Notes: generated by a model not told the origin, from the sequence alone. Shown: positions 50,551 to 60,003, counted from the stretch's first letter. The stretch is DNA of 64,000 nt from Hymenobacter jeollabukensis (GCF_005771675.1 NZ_VAJM01000001.1:62001-126000), one strand, 5' to 3'. Numbers and translations are program-made.

Positions 50551-51153
50551 ATGCGTAATTCCTTTGATTCTGGTGGCATCCTGTTGGGCGGCTCCTACCT
50601 GGAGCGCATGACCGATGACGAGTTTTTCGACTTCTGTCAGCAGCACCCCGAGCTGCGCATTGAGCGCACGGCCAACCACGAAATTCTGCTTATGTCGCCC
50701 ACCGGCAGCCGCTCCGGCAAACGAAACGCCCGCCTCATCTTCCAACTCGGCAAATGGTGCGAGCAACACCCGGCGCTGGGTGAATATTTCGACTCCAATA
50801 CCGGCTTCCGGCTGCCCGACAGCTCCATTCTCTCGCCGGATGCCTCCTGGGTATCCGCCGCCAAATGGAACGCCCTCACGCCGGAGCAGCAGGACAAGTT
50901 TGCGCCCCTGTGCCCGGAGTTAGTAGTAGAGCTGAAATCCAATACCGATTCGCTCAAGGCCCTGCAAGCCAAAATGCACGACTGGCTGCGCAACGGCGCC
51001 CAGCTGGCGTGGCTGCTCGACCCCGAGACCGAAACGGCCTACCTCTACCGCCCCGGCCAGCCCGAGCCCGAAACCGTGCAAGGCTTCGATAACGAGCTGT
51101 CCGGCGAAACGGTGCTGCGGGGCTTTCGGCTGCGGCTCTCTGAGCTGCGGTGA
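50551..51153 (+). CDS. Uma2-family (DUF820) nuclease
   Basis: 200 residues of the Uma2 fold: MTDDEFFDFCQQHPELRIERTANHEILLMSPTGSRS at the N-terminus, then ILSPDASWVSAAKW and PELVVELKSNTDSLKALQAKMHDWLRNGAQLAWLLDPE. The D in SPDA and ELK form a PD-(D/E)XK-like site. Uma2 proteins are abundant, transposon-linked or stand-alone nuclease-like proteins of unclear role. A TATCTTTA box ends 4 bp before the ATG, so the message may be leaderless. Confidence 0.88.
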   Translation: MRNSFDSGGILLGGSYLERMTDDEFFDFCQQHPELRIERTANHEILLMSPTGSRSGKRNARLIFQLGKWCEQHPALGEYFDSNTGFRLPDSSILSPDASWVSAAKWNALTPEQQDKFAPLCPELVVELKSNTDSLKALQAKMHDWLRNGAQLAWLLDPETETAYLYRPGQPEPETVQGFDNELSGETVLRGFRLRLSELR

Positions 51154-51163
51154 TAATCAGTGG

Positions 51164-51709
51164 TTAATCCTCGTCTTCAAACTTTTGAATCCTAAGGTTT
51201 CCAACTCGCCAATCATCGGTATCCCACCAAAGTACATCGTCCAATTGCTTAATGAATTGCAGTGATGCTGGGAATCGTTGATACGGCTCACCGTTCGGTC
51301 TAAACCAACGCGTAACAATACAGATCGGAGAATCTGGATAGTAGCGTTTCTTTTTGTCATTCATTTGAATATCCCAAAAAGATACAAAGGCTCGTTCCGC
51401 ATCTTCTAGGTGTTGCCTGACGCATTCGTGCGGGTATATCAAGCAGCCAATCCATATCTGGAGGCTGTCCTTACGTATGAGCTTCACTTTATGATGTGAA
51501 TGCTTGACTCGCTCACAAAATTGCTTTTCCGTTATTCCGCAGTATTGTAACTCGTCTTCCCTCCCTCGTTTTCCGTCCTCCCTGCCAGTCAGCAGATACA
51601 AGCCATTGCCTTTTTCGACTCGCTTCAACTCTTCAAGCGAGTAAGGTCCTTCCCACTCGATGATTATGGTCGTCGTTGGCTTCCTATCCATAGCGGTGTT
51701 GTCAGGCAA
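51164..51709 (-). CDS. GIY-YIG-like nuclease domain protein
   Basis: 181 residues; markedly more AT-rich than its neighbours, so probably acquired. Residues about 33-75 show GNGLYLLTGRE, then ELQYCGITEKQFCERVKHSHH, the GIY-YIG core (GLY and YCG with the following Arg). The C-terminal part has SPICIVTRWFRPNGEPYQRFPASLQFIKQ. GIY-YIG domains cut DNA; the family includes homing and restriction nucleases as well as inactive forms. A second ATG at 51691 could be the start. It is convergent with the Uma2 gene, 10 bp away. Confidence 0.6.
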   Translation of the reverse strand: MPDNTAMDRKPTTTIIIEWEGPYSLEELKRVEKGNGLYLLTGREDGKRGREDELQYCGITEKQFCERVKHSHHKVKLIRKDSLQIWIGCLIYPHECVRQHLEDAERAFVSFWDIQMNDKKKRYYPDSPICIVTRWFRPNGEPYQRFPASLQFIKQLDDVLWWDTDDWRVGNLRIQKFEDED

Positions 51710-51820
51710 TTATAGTCGCAACAATATAGCAATTCCTAACACCCGTTAGCCCCGCGCGTCACCCCCACCGGGGCTTTTTCGTACTTTAGCCGCCCATTTC
51801 CCACTCGTCCGGATTCTGCC

Positions 51821-54800
51821 ATGCACCCAGCTCCCGTAGCTCCCTATAAACCCCAGAACCACGTCCGCATCGTCACCGCGGCGGCCTTGTTCGACGGTCA
51901 CGACGCGGCCATCAACATCATGCGCCGCATCATCCAGAGCAGCGGCGCGGAGGTCATTCACCTCGGCCACAACCGCTCGGTGCAGGAAATCGTGGACTGC
52001 GCCATCCAGGAAGACGCCCAGGCCATTGCCATTACCTCCTACCAGGGCGGCCACAACGAGTTCTTCAAGTACATGCACGACCTGCTGCACGAGCGCGGCG
52101 CGGGTCACATCAAAATCTTCGGCGGCGGCGGCGGCGTCATCCTGCCCTCCGAAATCGAGGAGCTGCAGGGCTACGGCATCACCCGCATCTACTCCCCCGA
52201 CGATGGCCGCGCCATGGGCCTGCAGGGCATGATCAACGATTTGCTCGAACGCGCCGACTTCCCCACCGGCCAGAACCTGAACGGCGAAGCCGGCCACGTC
52301 AAGGAAAAGGACGCCCGCTCGCTGGGTCGCCTCATCTCCGCCGCCGAAAACTTCCCCGCCGAGTTCGAGCGCGTGAAAGGCCAGCTGATTTCCGATTTCC
52401 AGAAGGCCGAGTTCGGCAGCGACCAGCGCATCAACGCGGCTTCGTCGTCGCCCAGGAAAGCCCCGATTCTGGGCATCACCGGCACCGGCGGCGCGGGCAA
52501 GTCGAGCCTGGTGGACGAGCTGGTGCGCCGCTTCCTGCTCGACTTCCCCGACAAGACCATTGCCATCATTTCGGTCGACCCCTCCAAGCGCAAGACGGGC
52601 GGCGCCCTGCTCGGGGACCGGATCCGGATGAACGCCATCAACAACCCGCGGGTGTACATGCGCAGCCTGGCCACCCGCCAGAGCAACCTCGCCCTGAGCC
52701 GCTACGTGCAGGACGCGGTGGACGTGGTGCGCGCCGCCGACTTCGACCTGATCATCCTCGAAACCTCCGGCATCGGGCAGTCGGACACCGAAATCATCGA
52801 GCACTCCGACGCCAGCCTGTACGTGATGACGCCCGAGTACGGCGCGGCCACCCAGCTGGAGAAAATCGACATGCTCGACTTCGCCGACGTCATTGCCCTC
52901 AACAAATTCGACAAGCGCGGTGCCCTCGACGCGCTGCGCGACGTACGCAAGCAGTACCAGCGCAACCACCAGCTCTGGGAAACCAAGCTCGACGAGCTGC
53001 CCGTGTTCGGCACCATCGCCTCGCAGTTCAACGACCCGGGCATGAACCGCCTGTACCGGGCCGTGCTCAGCACCATCGAACGCAAAACCGGTACCCCGTT
53101 TCATTCCCACCTCGAAACTTCGGAAGACGCCAGCGAGAAGGTCTACATCATTCCGCCCCACCGCACGCGCTACCTCTCCGAAATCACCGAAACCATCCGC
53201 CAATATGACCAGTGGGTCGATAAACAAGCCGAAACCGCTCAGCAGCTCTACGGAATCCAGCAAAGCCTTGACGCCGTCCGGAGCCTTGGCGCCGCCCACG
53301 GAACCGGGGGGAGCAGCCGCGACGGATTCCAGCCCGATCAGCTCGCAGCCGGCCTGGCGCAAGCCTTCCAGGAAATCAAGCTCCGGCTGGACGGGCAGAA
53401 CTGGAAACTCCTGGAAACCTGGCCGCAAAAGGTAGCCGCCTACAAAGCCCCGGAGTTCGTGTTCAAGGTGCGCGACAAGGAAATCCGCATCCAGACGCAC
53501 TCCGAAACCCTCTCCCACCTGCAGATTCCGAAGGTGGCCACCCCGCGCTACTCGGCCTGGGGTGATTTGCTGCGCTGGCAGCTGCAGGAAAACGTGCCCG
53601 GCGAGTTTCCCTACACCGCCGGCGTGTTCCCCTTCAAGCGCGAGGGCGAAGACCCCACCCGCATGTTCGCGGGCGAAGGCGGCCCCGAGCGCACCAACCG
53701 CCGCTTCCACTACGTGTCGGCCGGGCTGCCCGCCAAGCGCCTGAGCACGGCGTTTGACTCGGTCACGCTCTACGGCGAAGACCCCGACCACCGCCCCGAC
53801 ATCTACGGCAAAATCGGCAACGCCGGGGTGAGCATCTGCTGCCTCGACGACGCCAAGAAGCTCTACTCCGGCTTCAACCTCGCCGACCCGGTCACGTCGG
53901 TGTCGATGACCATCAACGGCCCCGCCGCCACCCTGGCCGCCTTCTTCATGAACGCGGCCATCGACCAGCAGTGCGAGCTGTACATCCGGGAGCAGGGCCT
54001 CGAAGCCGAAATCGACCAGAAAATCGACGCCATCTACCAGGAGCGCGGCCAGGAGCGCCCGCGCTACCAGGGCGCCCTGCCCGCCGGCAACGACGGCCTG
54101 GGCCTGCGGCTGCTCGGCGTGACCGGCGACCAGGTGCTGCCCGCCGAGGTGTACCAGCCCATCAAGGCGCGCACGCTCAGCCAGGTGCGCGGCACCGTGC
54201 AGGCCGACATCCTGAAGGAAGACCAGGCCCAGAACACCTGCATCTTCAGCACCGAGTTTGCCCTGCGCCTCATGGGCGACGTGCAGGAGTACTTCATCAA
54301 GGAGAAGGTCCGCAACTTCTACTCCGTCTCCATCTCGGGCTACCACATTGCCGAGGCCGGCGCCAACCCCATCACCCAGCTGGCCTTGACTCTTTCGAAC
54401 GGCTTCACCTTCGTGGAGTATTACGTGAGCCGGGGCATGGACGTGAACGACTTCGCGCCCAACCTCTCCTTCTTCTTCTCCAACGGCATGGACCCCGAGT
54501 ACGCCGTGATGGGCCGCGTGGCGCGCCGCATCTGGGCCAAGGCCATGAAGCTGAAGTACGGCGCCAACGCCCGCTCGCAGATGTTGAAGTACCACATCCA
54601 GACCTCCGGCCGCAGCCTGCACGCCCAGGAAATCGACTTCAACGACATCCGCACCACGCTGCAGGCGCTGTACGCCATCTACGACAACTGCAACTCGCTG
54701 CATACCAACGCCTACGACGAGGCCATTACCACGCCCACCGAGGAATCGGTGCGCCGGGCCATGGCCATTCAGCTCATCATCAACCGGGAGCTGGGCCAGG

Positions 54801-55288
54801 CCAAAAACGAAAACCCCATCCAGGGCTCCTTCATCATCGAGGAAATGACCGACCTGGTGGAAGAAGCGGTGATGCTGGAGTTTGACCGCATCACCGAGCG
54901 CGGCGGCGTGCTGGGCGCCATGGAAACCATGTACCAGCGCGGCAAAATCCAGGAGGAAAGCCTGTACTACGAGATGCAGAAGCACACCGGCGAGCTGCCC
55001 ATCATCGGGGTGAATACCTTCCTCTCCTCCAAAGGCTCGCCCACGGTGCAGCCCGCCGAGGTTATCCGCGCCACCGAGGACGAAAAGCAGTACCAAATCA
55101 CCATGCTGCAGGCCCTGCACGCCCGCAACCGCGACCGGTCCGAAGACGCCCTGAAGCGCCTGCAGCAGGTGGCCGTGCAAAACGGCAACCTCTTCGAGGA
55201 GCTGATGGAAACGGTGAAGTCCTGCTCCCTCGGCCAGATTACCAACGCCCTGTTCGAAGTAGGCGGCCAGTACCGGCGGAATATGTAA
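51821..55288 (+). CDS. icmF: Fused acyl-CoA mutase (IcmF-type)
   Basis: 1155 residues, in the order of IcmF. The N-terminal B12-binding domain has [19 protein letters not shown] (DxH of the cobalamin ligand) and [15 protein letters not shown] MeaI-type GTPase follows, with P-loop GTGGAGKSS about residues 221-229 and [16 protein letters not shown] linker (about 460-560) leads to the mutase TIM barrel (about 580-1155; [31 protein letters not shown]). It rearranges isobutyryl-CoA to butyryl-CoA, or related acyl-CoAs, with adenosylcobalamin; the GTPase is its chaperone. Substrate cannot be told here. It is bracketed by AT-rich nuclease genes. Confidence 0.92.
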   Translation: MHPAPVAPYKPQNHVRIVTAAALFDGHDAAINIMRRIIQSSGAEVIHLGHNRSVQEIVDCAIQEDAQAIAITSYQGGHNEFFKYMHDLLHERGAGHIKIFGGGGGVILPSEIEELQGYGITRIYSPDDGRAMGLQGMINDLLERADFPTGQNLNGEAGHVKEKDARSLGRLISAAENFPAEFERVKGQLISDFQKAEFGSDQRINAASSSPRKAPILGITGTGGAGKSSLVDELVRRFLLDFPDKTIAIISVDPSKRKTGGALLGDRIRMNAINNPRVYMRSLATRQSNLALSRYVQDAVDVVRAADFDLIILETSGIGQSDTEIIEHSDASLYVMTPEYGAATQLEKIDMLDFADVIALNKFDKRGALDALRDVRKQYQRNHQLWETKLDELPVFGTIASQFNDPGMNRLYRAVLSTIERKTGTPFHSHLETSEDASEKVYIIPPHRTRYLSEITETIRQYDQWVDKQAETAQQLYGIQQSLDAVRSLGAAHGTGGSSRDGFQPDQLAAGLAQAFQEIKLRLDGQNWKLLETWPQKVAAYKAPEFVFKVRDKEIRIQTHSETLSHLQIPKVATPRYSAWGDLLRWQLQENVPGEFPYTAGVFPFKREGEDPTRMFAGEGGPERTNRRFHYVSAGLPAKRLSTAFDSVTLYGEDPDHRPDIYGKIGNAGVSICCLDDAKKLYSGFNLADPVTSVSMTINGPAATLAAFFMNAAIDQQCELYIREQGLEAEIDQKIDAIYQERGQERPRYQGALPAGNDGLGLRLLGVTGDQVLPAEVYQPIKARTLSQVRGTVQADILKEDQAQNTCIFSTEFALRLMGDVQEYFIKEKVRNFYSVSISGYHIAEAGANPITQLALTLSNGFTFVEYYVSRGMDVNDFAPNLSFFFSNGMDPEYAVMGRVARRIWAKAMKLKYGANARSQMLKYHIQTSGRSLHAQEIDFNDIRTTLQALYAIYDNCNSLHTNAYDEAITTPTEESVRRAMAIQLIINRELGQAKNENPIQGSFIIEEMTDLVEEAVMLEFDRITERGGVLGAMETMYQRGKIQEESLYYEMQKHTGELPIIGVNTFLSSKGSPTVQPAEVIRATEDEKQYQITMLQALHARNRDRSEDALKRLQQVAVQNGNLFEELMETVKSCSLGQITNALFEVGGQYRRNM

Positions 55289-55315
55289 GCCGCTGCGGCT
55301 GCTTGGGCTGACCGG

Positions 55316-55354
55316 AAACGGGTGCTACCTTGTGCGAGGTAGTACCCGTTTTTT
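55316..55354 (+). terminator. Terminator of icmF
   Basis: A 15-bp near-perfect stem (AAACGGGTGCTACCT with AGGTAGTACCCGTTT, one mispair) with a 6-nt loop and a T run. A hairpin with a similar arm is at 57761-57810. Confidence 0.88.
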
Positions 55355-55370
55355 GTTGACACCTTTAATT

Positions 55371-56267
55371 ATGGATTGGAAGAAGTACGAAGAAGAGGTT
55401 TTTGACGCATTGTCTGCTCATTACATAAATGATACAATAATAAAGAACCACAAAATCAAAGGAAGATACTCGAATAGGTCTAGGCAAATAGATATTTATA
55501 TTGAACAAAAAATTAATGGATCAAATTATATTACAATTGTCGATTCAAAGAATTACAACAAGAAAATAGATGTAAAGACTGTAGAATCATTTATCAGCAT
55601 GATAGATGATGTCGGCGCAGACTATGGAATAATGATTTCTGAGCTAGGCTTTACCAAAAGCGCTTTTAACAGAGCCTTTAATAATCCCAAAGGCATTGAG
55701 CTAGATATATACAACTTCGACGAAATTACTAACCTTTTACAAGGAGAAGGAGCCGTTCCTTATTCTGGAAGTAATGGAGCCCTTATTCTTGCTCCATTCA
55801 GCTGGATTGTAGATGCAACGCGTCGGCCAGGCGCTCTTTGCTTTTTATACAGGCGAGGCATGACTTTAGAGGATGCTATAAGCAGCCGTGAATTTGCCTA
55901 TATAAATTTCTGGTTGACAACAGACGAACCAAAAACTATTGAAGAACTATATGTACAGCAATCAGAGTACATAGCCAACTCAGCAACTATTGAATCAAAT
56001 GAACTTATTGCTTCAGAAAATGCAGTTGGATTTGAATCAAAGATCAGAATTACCAAGGCAAAAGAATATTCCACATTAGAAATGGCTGGATATATAGATT
56101 TTGAAGGGTTCATCTTCTTTTGCATTTTGCACACTGACAAAAAATACAAAAGAAGAAACCTTAGAAAGCTTCATTTATTACTCAGGAATACCCTTCCAGT
56201 GTGGATTCGAGAAACAGAGCAGAGCGAAGAAGCGGGTTCTGAGTCGGAAAGCTTGCCAGAAGCATAA
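55371..56267 (+). CDS. Mrr-like PD-(D/E)XK nuclease, AT-rich
   Basis: 298 residues from ATG at 55371. The gene is strongly AT-rich and uses codons unlike its neighbours, so horizontal transfer is likely. The N-terminal domain (about 1-125) resembles the Mrr/restriction-endonuclease fold: RQIDIYIEQKINGSNYITIVDSKNYNKKIDVKTVESFISMID, with D and D-x-K as the site, then GIMISELGFTKSAF. The C-terminal half is unrecognised and may be a sensing or target domain. Solitary Mrr-like nucleases often belong to defence islands. It directly precedes the SUKH array. Confidence 0.65.
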   Translation: MDWKKYEEEVFDALSAHYINDTIIKNHKIKGRYSNRSRQIDIYIEQKINGSNYITIVDSKNYNKKIDVKTVESFISMIDDVGADYGIMISELGFTKSAFNRAFNNPKGIELDIYNFDEITNLLQGEGAVPYSGSNGALILAPFSWIVDATRRPGALCFLYRRGMTLEDAISSREFAYINFWLTTDEPKTIEELYVQQSEYIANSATIESNELIASENAVGFESKIRITKAKEYSTLEMAGYIDFEGFIFFCILHTDKKYKRRNLRKLHLLLRNTLPVWIRETEQSEEAGSESESLPEA

Positions 56268-56330
56268 GCCTCCCCTAGCCGCCGCAGCGGTCAGCCGGTA
56301 CCGCGCCGCTTGGAGTCGTCCGGGCGGCGC
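56260..56330 (+). repeat. REP-like palindromic repeat, copy 1
   Basis: Core CAGCCGGTACCGCGCCGCT at 56292-56310, flanked by GCCGC and GGGCGGCGC, which can pair. It overlaps the end of the Mrr-like gene. Confidence 0.75.
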
Positions 56331-56358
56331 GGGGCGTTTCGGGGCAGCCTGGGCCAAC

Positions 56359-57045
56359 CTAAAGCGCGGAGGGGATATAATTCCGGAGTTTGACTTGCTG
56401 GTAAATGGTCACAAACTTGTTGTAATCAAACTCAGGAACCCAGGCGCTTAAGTCACGGCGGAATTTATCCGTAAAGGTCAAGTTGCTCTGAAAACCAGGA
56501 TTACGCTCATCAGGGGGTAATAATTGAAGTAAGGCTAGTTGCCAGTACTTGTAGCCCAGCGTATAGCTCAGCAACGTGAGGTAACCTTTCAAGTCTACGT
56601 ACAACGGGTAAGGCTCCCCACCCTCACCAAGCTCGAAAAAGTAGAGGCCCGGATCGAGTTGGGCATCATGGTAAAAGCCTACGCAGGCTTCGGGCGTAAA
56701 GAAGTCCACCACTTTGAAGGCGCGCCGGCGCCTGGGCTCTTCGGGCCAGCCAAAGTAGATGTGCTCTTTCCAGTTACGCAGCGTGGTGCGCAGGGGCAGC
56801 AACTGAATACAGCCTTCACACGGCGGCAATTCAGGACAGTCAGAACGACTATGCCATTTCAGAGTATAACCATCATTCTGGCGGGCGCAAAGCCGGAATT
56901 GTTCTGGTATCCATTCCGGATGCGGAAGCCGCAATAGACTTTTCTCACTGGCACTGCCCGCTACCTCGTGCTCTGTAATCTTAAATAAAGTATCACTACG
57001 CCGCGTGCAGCTAATCATCAGACTCACGTAGTCACGGTCGGTCAT
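56359..57045 (-). CDS. SUKH-like (SMI1/KNR4) protein 1
   Basis: 228 residues. It has the SUKH pattern: HPEWIPEQFRLCARQNDGYTLKW near the N-terminus, CIQLLPLRTTLRNWKEHIYFG, then AFKVVDFFTPEACVGFYHD and the array motif YPLYVDLKGYLTLLSYTLGYKYWQLALLQLL. The same last motif occurs in the genes at 60004, 61438 and 62300. SUKH proteins often serve as immunity proteins against polymorphic toxins. No toxin gene is adjacent. It is less GC-rich than the core genes. Confidence 0.7.
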   Translation of the reverse strand: MTDRDYVSLMISCTRRSDTLFKITEHEVAGSASEKSLLRLPHPEWIPEQFRLCARQNDGYTLKWHSRSDCPELPPCEGCIQLLPLRTTLRNWKEHIYFGWPEEPRRRRAFKVVDFFTPEACVGFYHDAQLDPGLYFFELGEGGEPYPLYVDLKGYLTLLSYTLGYKYWQLALLQLLPPDERNPGFQSNLTFTDKFRRDLSAWVPEFDYNKFVTIYQQVKLRNYIPSAL

Positions 57046-57167
57046 TTCTTATTGAACGTTGAGTAGCAGTGTCGCAAGAGTACTACAACTAGTGCGGGTT
57101 CAATTTAAGGGATATGTCCCTCAGGCCCGCGTGTAGCACCGTGTCACCGCGTGACCAGCCTTAACGC

Positions 57168-57241
57168 AGAAGCCCTAAGCCTCCCTTCGCCGCCCCAGCG
57201 GCCAGCCGGTACCGCGCCGCTCGGCGTCGGCCGGGCGGCGC
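57168..57241 (+). repeat. REP-like palindromic repeat, copy 2
   Basis: Core CAGCCGGTACCGCGCCGCT at 57203-57221, with longer shared flanks (AGAAGC to GGGCGGCGC) with copy 1. Confidence 0.8.
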
Positions 57242-57273
57242 AGTCATCAAAAGCATTGCTTTACCCCACACAT

Positions 57274-57636
57274 ATGCCTCTGCTGCCTGCTGATTCAACC
57301 TTTGTAGAAGAGGACTACAAGGACTTACTAAATAGATATTCGGGCTTCGGCATTGGGCTGTTTTCGCAAATCGATGACCAGTTACCTAGTGTATTCAACC
57401 GCCTAAGATTCTTTCGTTCGGTGACGTATCAAACAGCAGATATATACGCTACTTACGAAACTTCTGAAAAAGCATTTGCTATTCAGCTTGACCCTGACAT
57501 TGAGGTTATCTGCCTGTGAAATGATGACATACAAACCGAAATCGGTAACTGGTTTGAAGACCCAGTCGCAGAAGCACTAAAGTGTATAACTACTCATCTA
57601 CTAGGCTCAACTGAAGCAACCCCCAGAGTAGTGTAA
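57274..57636 (+). pseudogene. AT-rich gene interrupted by in-frame TGA
   Basis: The frame from ATG 57274 gives 81 residues (MPLLPADSTFVEEDYKDLLN to IQLDPDIEVICL) up to TGA at 57517-57519. The same frame continues past it for 38 codons with protein-like sequence (NDDIQTEIGNWFEDPVAEAL) to TAA at 57634. One change, TGG to TGA, would explain the break. The small acidic protein with an aromatic core (FRSVTYQTADIYATYETSEKAF) is compatible with an immunity protein, family unknown. The AT-rich composition is unlike most neighbours. Confidence 0.55.
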
Positions 57637-57651
57637 TTGCTGCTGAGGCCC

Positions 57652-57716
57652 CATAAGAAGCCCCAGCCGCCCCAGCGGCCAGCCGGTACCGCGCCGCTCG
57701 GGAGTCGGCCGGGCCC
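57652..57716 (+). repeat. REP-like palindromic repeat, copy 3
   Basis: Core CAGCCGGTACCGCGCCGCT at 57680-57698; the right flank ends GGGCCC instead of GGGCGGCGC. Confidence 0.75.
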
Positions 57717-57760
57717 AGGCCGACGCGGCAGTGGAACGAGTAGGCAGGAGCCGCCTGGGC

Positions 57761-57810
57761 TGAATGCAAACGGGTGCCACCTCTCACAAGGCGGCACCCG
57801 TTTGCATTCA
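57761..57810. terminator. Hairpin with 18-bp perfect stem
   Basis: Arms at 57761-57778 and 57793-57810 around a 14-nt loop, between the broken AT-rich gene and the convergent beta-barrel gene. Confidence 0.7.
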
Positions 57811-57874
57811 GGAAGAGTTGAGCGGTTCAGTAGCTTCCCGCAGAGGTCCGCAGCTCAGCACGTCCCCGCAGGCA

Positions 57875-58624
57875 TTAGCTCTTGGGGCCGAACAAATAAG
57901 CTACCGAGAATTGGAAAGCATGATTTCGGTAGGTAGGTGGGGTTCTGGTGGTGACACCGGGCGCGTACTTGGCTCCCAGGTCGCGCAGGCCCTGGCTGTA
58001 GCCGGCCTGCACCTGGAACCCGCCCGCGAAACCGTACCCTATCCCTCCTTGCAGGCCCGCATCCAGCCCCTTCGAGACGTAGGGGCCGTCGGGCGTGTTG
58101 TCGTAGGTGTCGCCGGCTTCCACATCGCCCTTGCCAGACCGGCCGCTGGAGGCCCCGCTCCCGTACCGGCCGCTTTGGGAAGACGTGTACTTGCCCCCCA
58201 GTAGCAAACCCACGTACGGGCCGGCAAACACCTGGAAGCCCTGGCCCCCCTCCCCCGTGCTGTAGAGCAGGTTGAGGGGCACGGTCAGGTAGTTGAAGCG
58301 GAAGCTGTACTCGCCGTGATAGGTGTAATTGTAGGGCGCGTCGTAGGCATCTTCCTCAAAGGCGAAGCCCTTCTGCGAGTAAAGCAGCGCCGGCTGTACG
58401 GCCCAGTGGGTACCCAGGCCGATCTGAGCCGCCACGCCTACTTCCGCGCCGCTGCGCGAGGAGTTGGTGACCTTCAGGTAATTGTCGCCGGGGTATTCGA
58501 AACCGCCAAAAGATTGATTGAAGCCCACCCGGGGTCCAATGCGGAAGGAAGTCTGGGCTTGGCTGGTAGCCGCAGCCAGCAACAACATGCCGGTAAAGAG
58601 AGAGGAGGTAACGTGTTTTTTCAT
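57875..58624 (-). CDS. Porin-family outer-membrane beta-barrel
   Basis: 249 residues. The ATG at 58624 starts a signal peptide (LFTGMLLLAAATSQAQ). The mature protein reads TSFRIGPRVGFNQSFGGFEYPGD, then many amphipathic strands (SFRFNYLTVPLNLLYST, FQVFAGPYVGLLLGGKY, GFAGGFQVQAGYSQGLRDLG) and ends FQFSVAYLFG. This matches the outer-membrane beta-barrel PorT/OMP_b-brl_2 type. A Gly/Ser-rich loop (about residues 150-172) is variable. Function unknown. Confidence 0.85.
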   Translation of the reverse strand: MKKHVTSSLFTGMLLLAAATSQAQTSFRIGPRVGFNQSFGGFEYPGDNYLKVTNSSRSGAEVGVAAQIGLGTHWAVQPALLYSQKGFAFEEDAYDAPYNYTYHGEYSFRFNYLTVPLNLLYSTGEGGQGFQVFAGPYVGLLLGGKYTSSQSGRYGSGASSGRSGKGDVEAGDTYDNTPDGPYVSKGLDAGLQGGIGYGFAGGFQVQAGYSQGLRDLGAKYAPGVTTRTPPTYRNHAFQFSVAYLFGPKS

Positions 58625-58754
58625 AGGGTGCTTCGACAAAATCAGCACGAACTTAGTCAACAATTGCTCCCGATGGACTAGCATCCAGCAGATCGAATCG
58701 GCTACCCCGCCGGCGCGCGTCGAGACGCGTGCCCGCTTACCGGCCCAAACGCAA

Positions 58755-58793
58755 AACCGGCCCGCCCCTCCCTTCCGAGGCGCGGGCCGGTTC
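58755..58793 (-). terminator. Terminator of the helical hypothetical gene
   Basis: AACCGGCCCGC-type arms around about 14 nt, with TTTTGCG after it on the minus strand, about 20 bp after the stop of the gene at 58810. Confidence 0.7.
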
Positions 58794-58809
58794 CATTTCC
58801 ACCCTGCGG

Positions 58810-59499
58810 CTATTGCTTCGGCTGCACCCCGCCGCCCTTGCTGCCCCCGCCCCCGCTCGACACCAGCTTGCGGGCCTGCTGGTAGCCGTCGAACAAGGCC
58901 CGGTTCAGCAGCTTGAAGGCTTTCATGTCCTCGTCGAGCTGCCGCACTTCCACCAGCAGGGCGGTGAGCAGGTCTTCCAGGGCGGCACCGGCCAGCACCC
59001 GCTCGTTGATGGTCTGGCGCGTGGCCGGCTGGGCGGTTTTGTAGGTTTTCAGCGCGTCGTGCAGGGGCTTGAGCGCGGCGGCCGTCAGGCCCTGCTTGGC
59101 CAGCTCCGGCACCACATCGGGGCGGGCGGCGCTGTTCAGAATCGACTCCGCCACCCCGATGAAGGCCAGGGGCCGCAGCTTGCGCAGCTGCTTGCTGGTG
59201 AGCGTAGCCAGGGCCAGCAGGTCGTTGTCGCCGAGGCGGGTGGCTACGCTACGCAGCGGCCCGAGCAGCGCAGGCAGCAGGTCCAGCAGCGTTTGGCGGG
59301 CCGCTTTGGCGTCGCCGGTGAGCGTGGCGGTGCGCCGTGCCGTGCCGCCCCGCGCCTTTTCGATCAGCGCGTACTGCGCCACCACGTCGGCGGCGTTTTT
59401 GGCGGCTACTTCGCTGACCGCAATGTCGGCCTGATGGTCGTTCAGATACGCCACCAATTGCCCGCACATCATTAATTGGTCTTCCTGTACTTGTTTCAC
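58810..59499 (-). CDS. Helical hypothetical protein, 229 residues
   Basis: No signal peptide; an all-helical soluble protein (MKQVQEDQLMMCGQLVAYLND, then ATLTGDAKAARQTLLDLLPALL, RKLRPLAFIGVAESILNSA, RQLDEDMKAFKLLNRALFDGYQQARKLV) with a Gly-rich tail (SSGGGGSKGGG). Its composition matches the core genome. The family is not recognised. Its start lies at the edge of the minisatellite region 59500-60003. Confidence 0.7.
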   Translation of the reverse strand: MKQVQEDQLMMCGQLVAYLNDHQADIAVSEVAAKNAADVVAQYALIEKARGGTARRTATLTGDAKAARQTLLDLLPALLGPLRSVATRLGDNDLLALATLTSKQLRKLRPLAFIGVAESILNSAARPDVVPELAKQGLTAAALKPLHDALKTYKTAQPATRQTINERVLAGAALEDLLTALLVEVRQLDEDMKAFKLLNRALFDGYQQARKLVSSGGGGSKGGGVQPKQ

Positions 59500-59639
59500 C
59501 TATCGATGATGAGTTAGCCGGCGAAACCGCTCCGCCACGCGTGGTAAGCCCCTGCCTACCACGCCCAAAGTATCCGGCCAGCCCAACAATAGCAACCCCG
59601 TAAAAACACCCGTTTTTACCTTCCCGATACCCATCCTCG

Positions 59640-59933
59640 GCTTGGCAAAACCCTGACTCCGGGAAGCAAAACACCTTCTCCCCGCGGCGAAACACTACCT
59701 CCGGGCAGCAGCCCCCCCCCTCCGCATCCCGCAACACCCCCTCCGGGAACGAAAACACCCCTTCCGCCCGACAAAACACCTCCTCCGGGAACGAAAACAC
59801 CCCCTCCGCGTCACGCAACACCCCCTCCCCCTTCCAAAACCCTTCTTCCCAACGACCAAACACCCTCTCCCCACCAAAAACACCCACCGCCGAAGGCCGC
59901 AACCCATCGTCCGCCACCGAAAATACCTCCTCC
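59640..59933. repeat. 21-bp minisatellite, about 14 units
   Basis: Fourteen consecutive 21-bp units without length change. Plus-strand units end in CTCC-like words and share the core AAACACCCCCTCC. On the minus strand each unit is seven codons, for example VFSFPEE, VFCRAEG, VFSFPEG, VLRDAEG. All three minus frames are open over much of it, so coding status is unclear. Confidence 0.85.
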
Positions 59934-59988
59934 GGCCAGCCACACCCGGCGCCAGGAATTGATTGATGGCGGTGACGTAGTCGTGCAT
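59695..59988 (-). CDS. Possible short gene running into the minisatellite
   Basis: From ATG at 59988 the frame begins MHDYVTAINQFLAPG, which looks like a real N-terminus similar in style to the gene at 58810. It then runs through the 21-bp repeats as GCFRSRR-type heptads and stops at 59695 (97 residues). It may be a gene whose 3' part was replaced by the repeat array, or chance. Confidence 0.25.
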   Translation of the reverse strand: MHDYVTAINQFLAPGVAGRRRYFRWRTMGCGLRRWVFLVGRGCLVVGKKGFGRGRGCCVTRRGCFRSRRRCFVGRKGCFRSRRGCCGMRRGGAAARR

Positions 59989-60003
59989 CGGGGAAGCAAG
60001 GAG

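Larger units (their letters stand above)
59500..60003. other. Non-coding or repeat region (504 bp)
   Basis: Dominated by the 21-bp minisatellite (59640-59933). Outside it, 59500-59639 has no clear signal, though one or two decayed repeat units can be guessed at 59598-59639. Confidence 0.6.

Noticed and set aside
51710-51820. B12 riboswitch before the cobalamin-dependent icmF gene
   Set aside because: The gap is too short and has no B12-box; only a weak TACTTTAG box is seen.
51746-55180. A very long open frame antisense to icmF (over 1100 codons)
   Set aside because: It is the mirror of the strongly conserved icmF gene; its Val/His/Gly/Gln-rich composition is that of a GC-rich shadow frame and no domain is visible.
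58729-59475. Plus-strand frame opposite the helical gene at 58810
   Set aside because: His/Gln/Gly-rich shadow; the minus-strand gene has a terminator and better composition.
59640-59933. CRISPR array reading of the 21-bp repeats
   Set aside because: The units are contiguous with no spacers, are degenerate and no cas gene is near.
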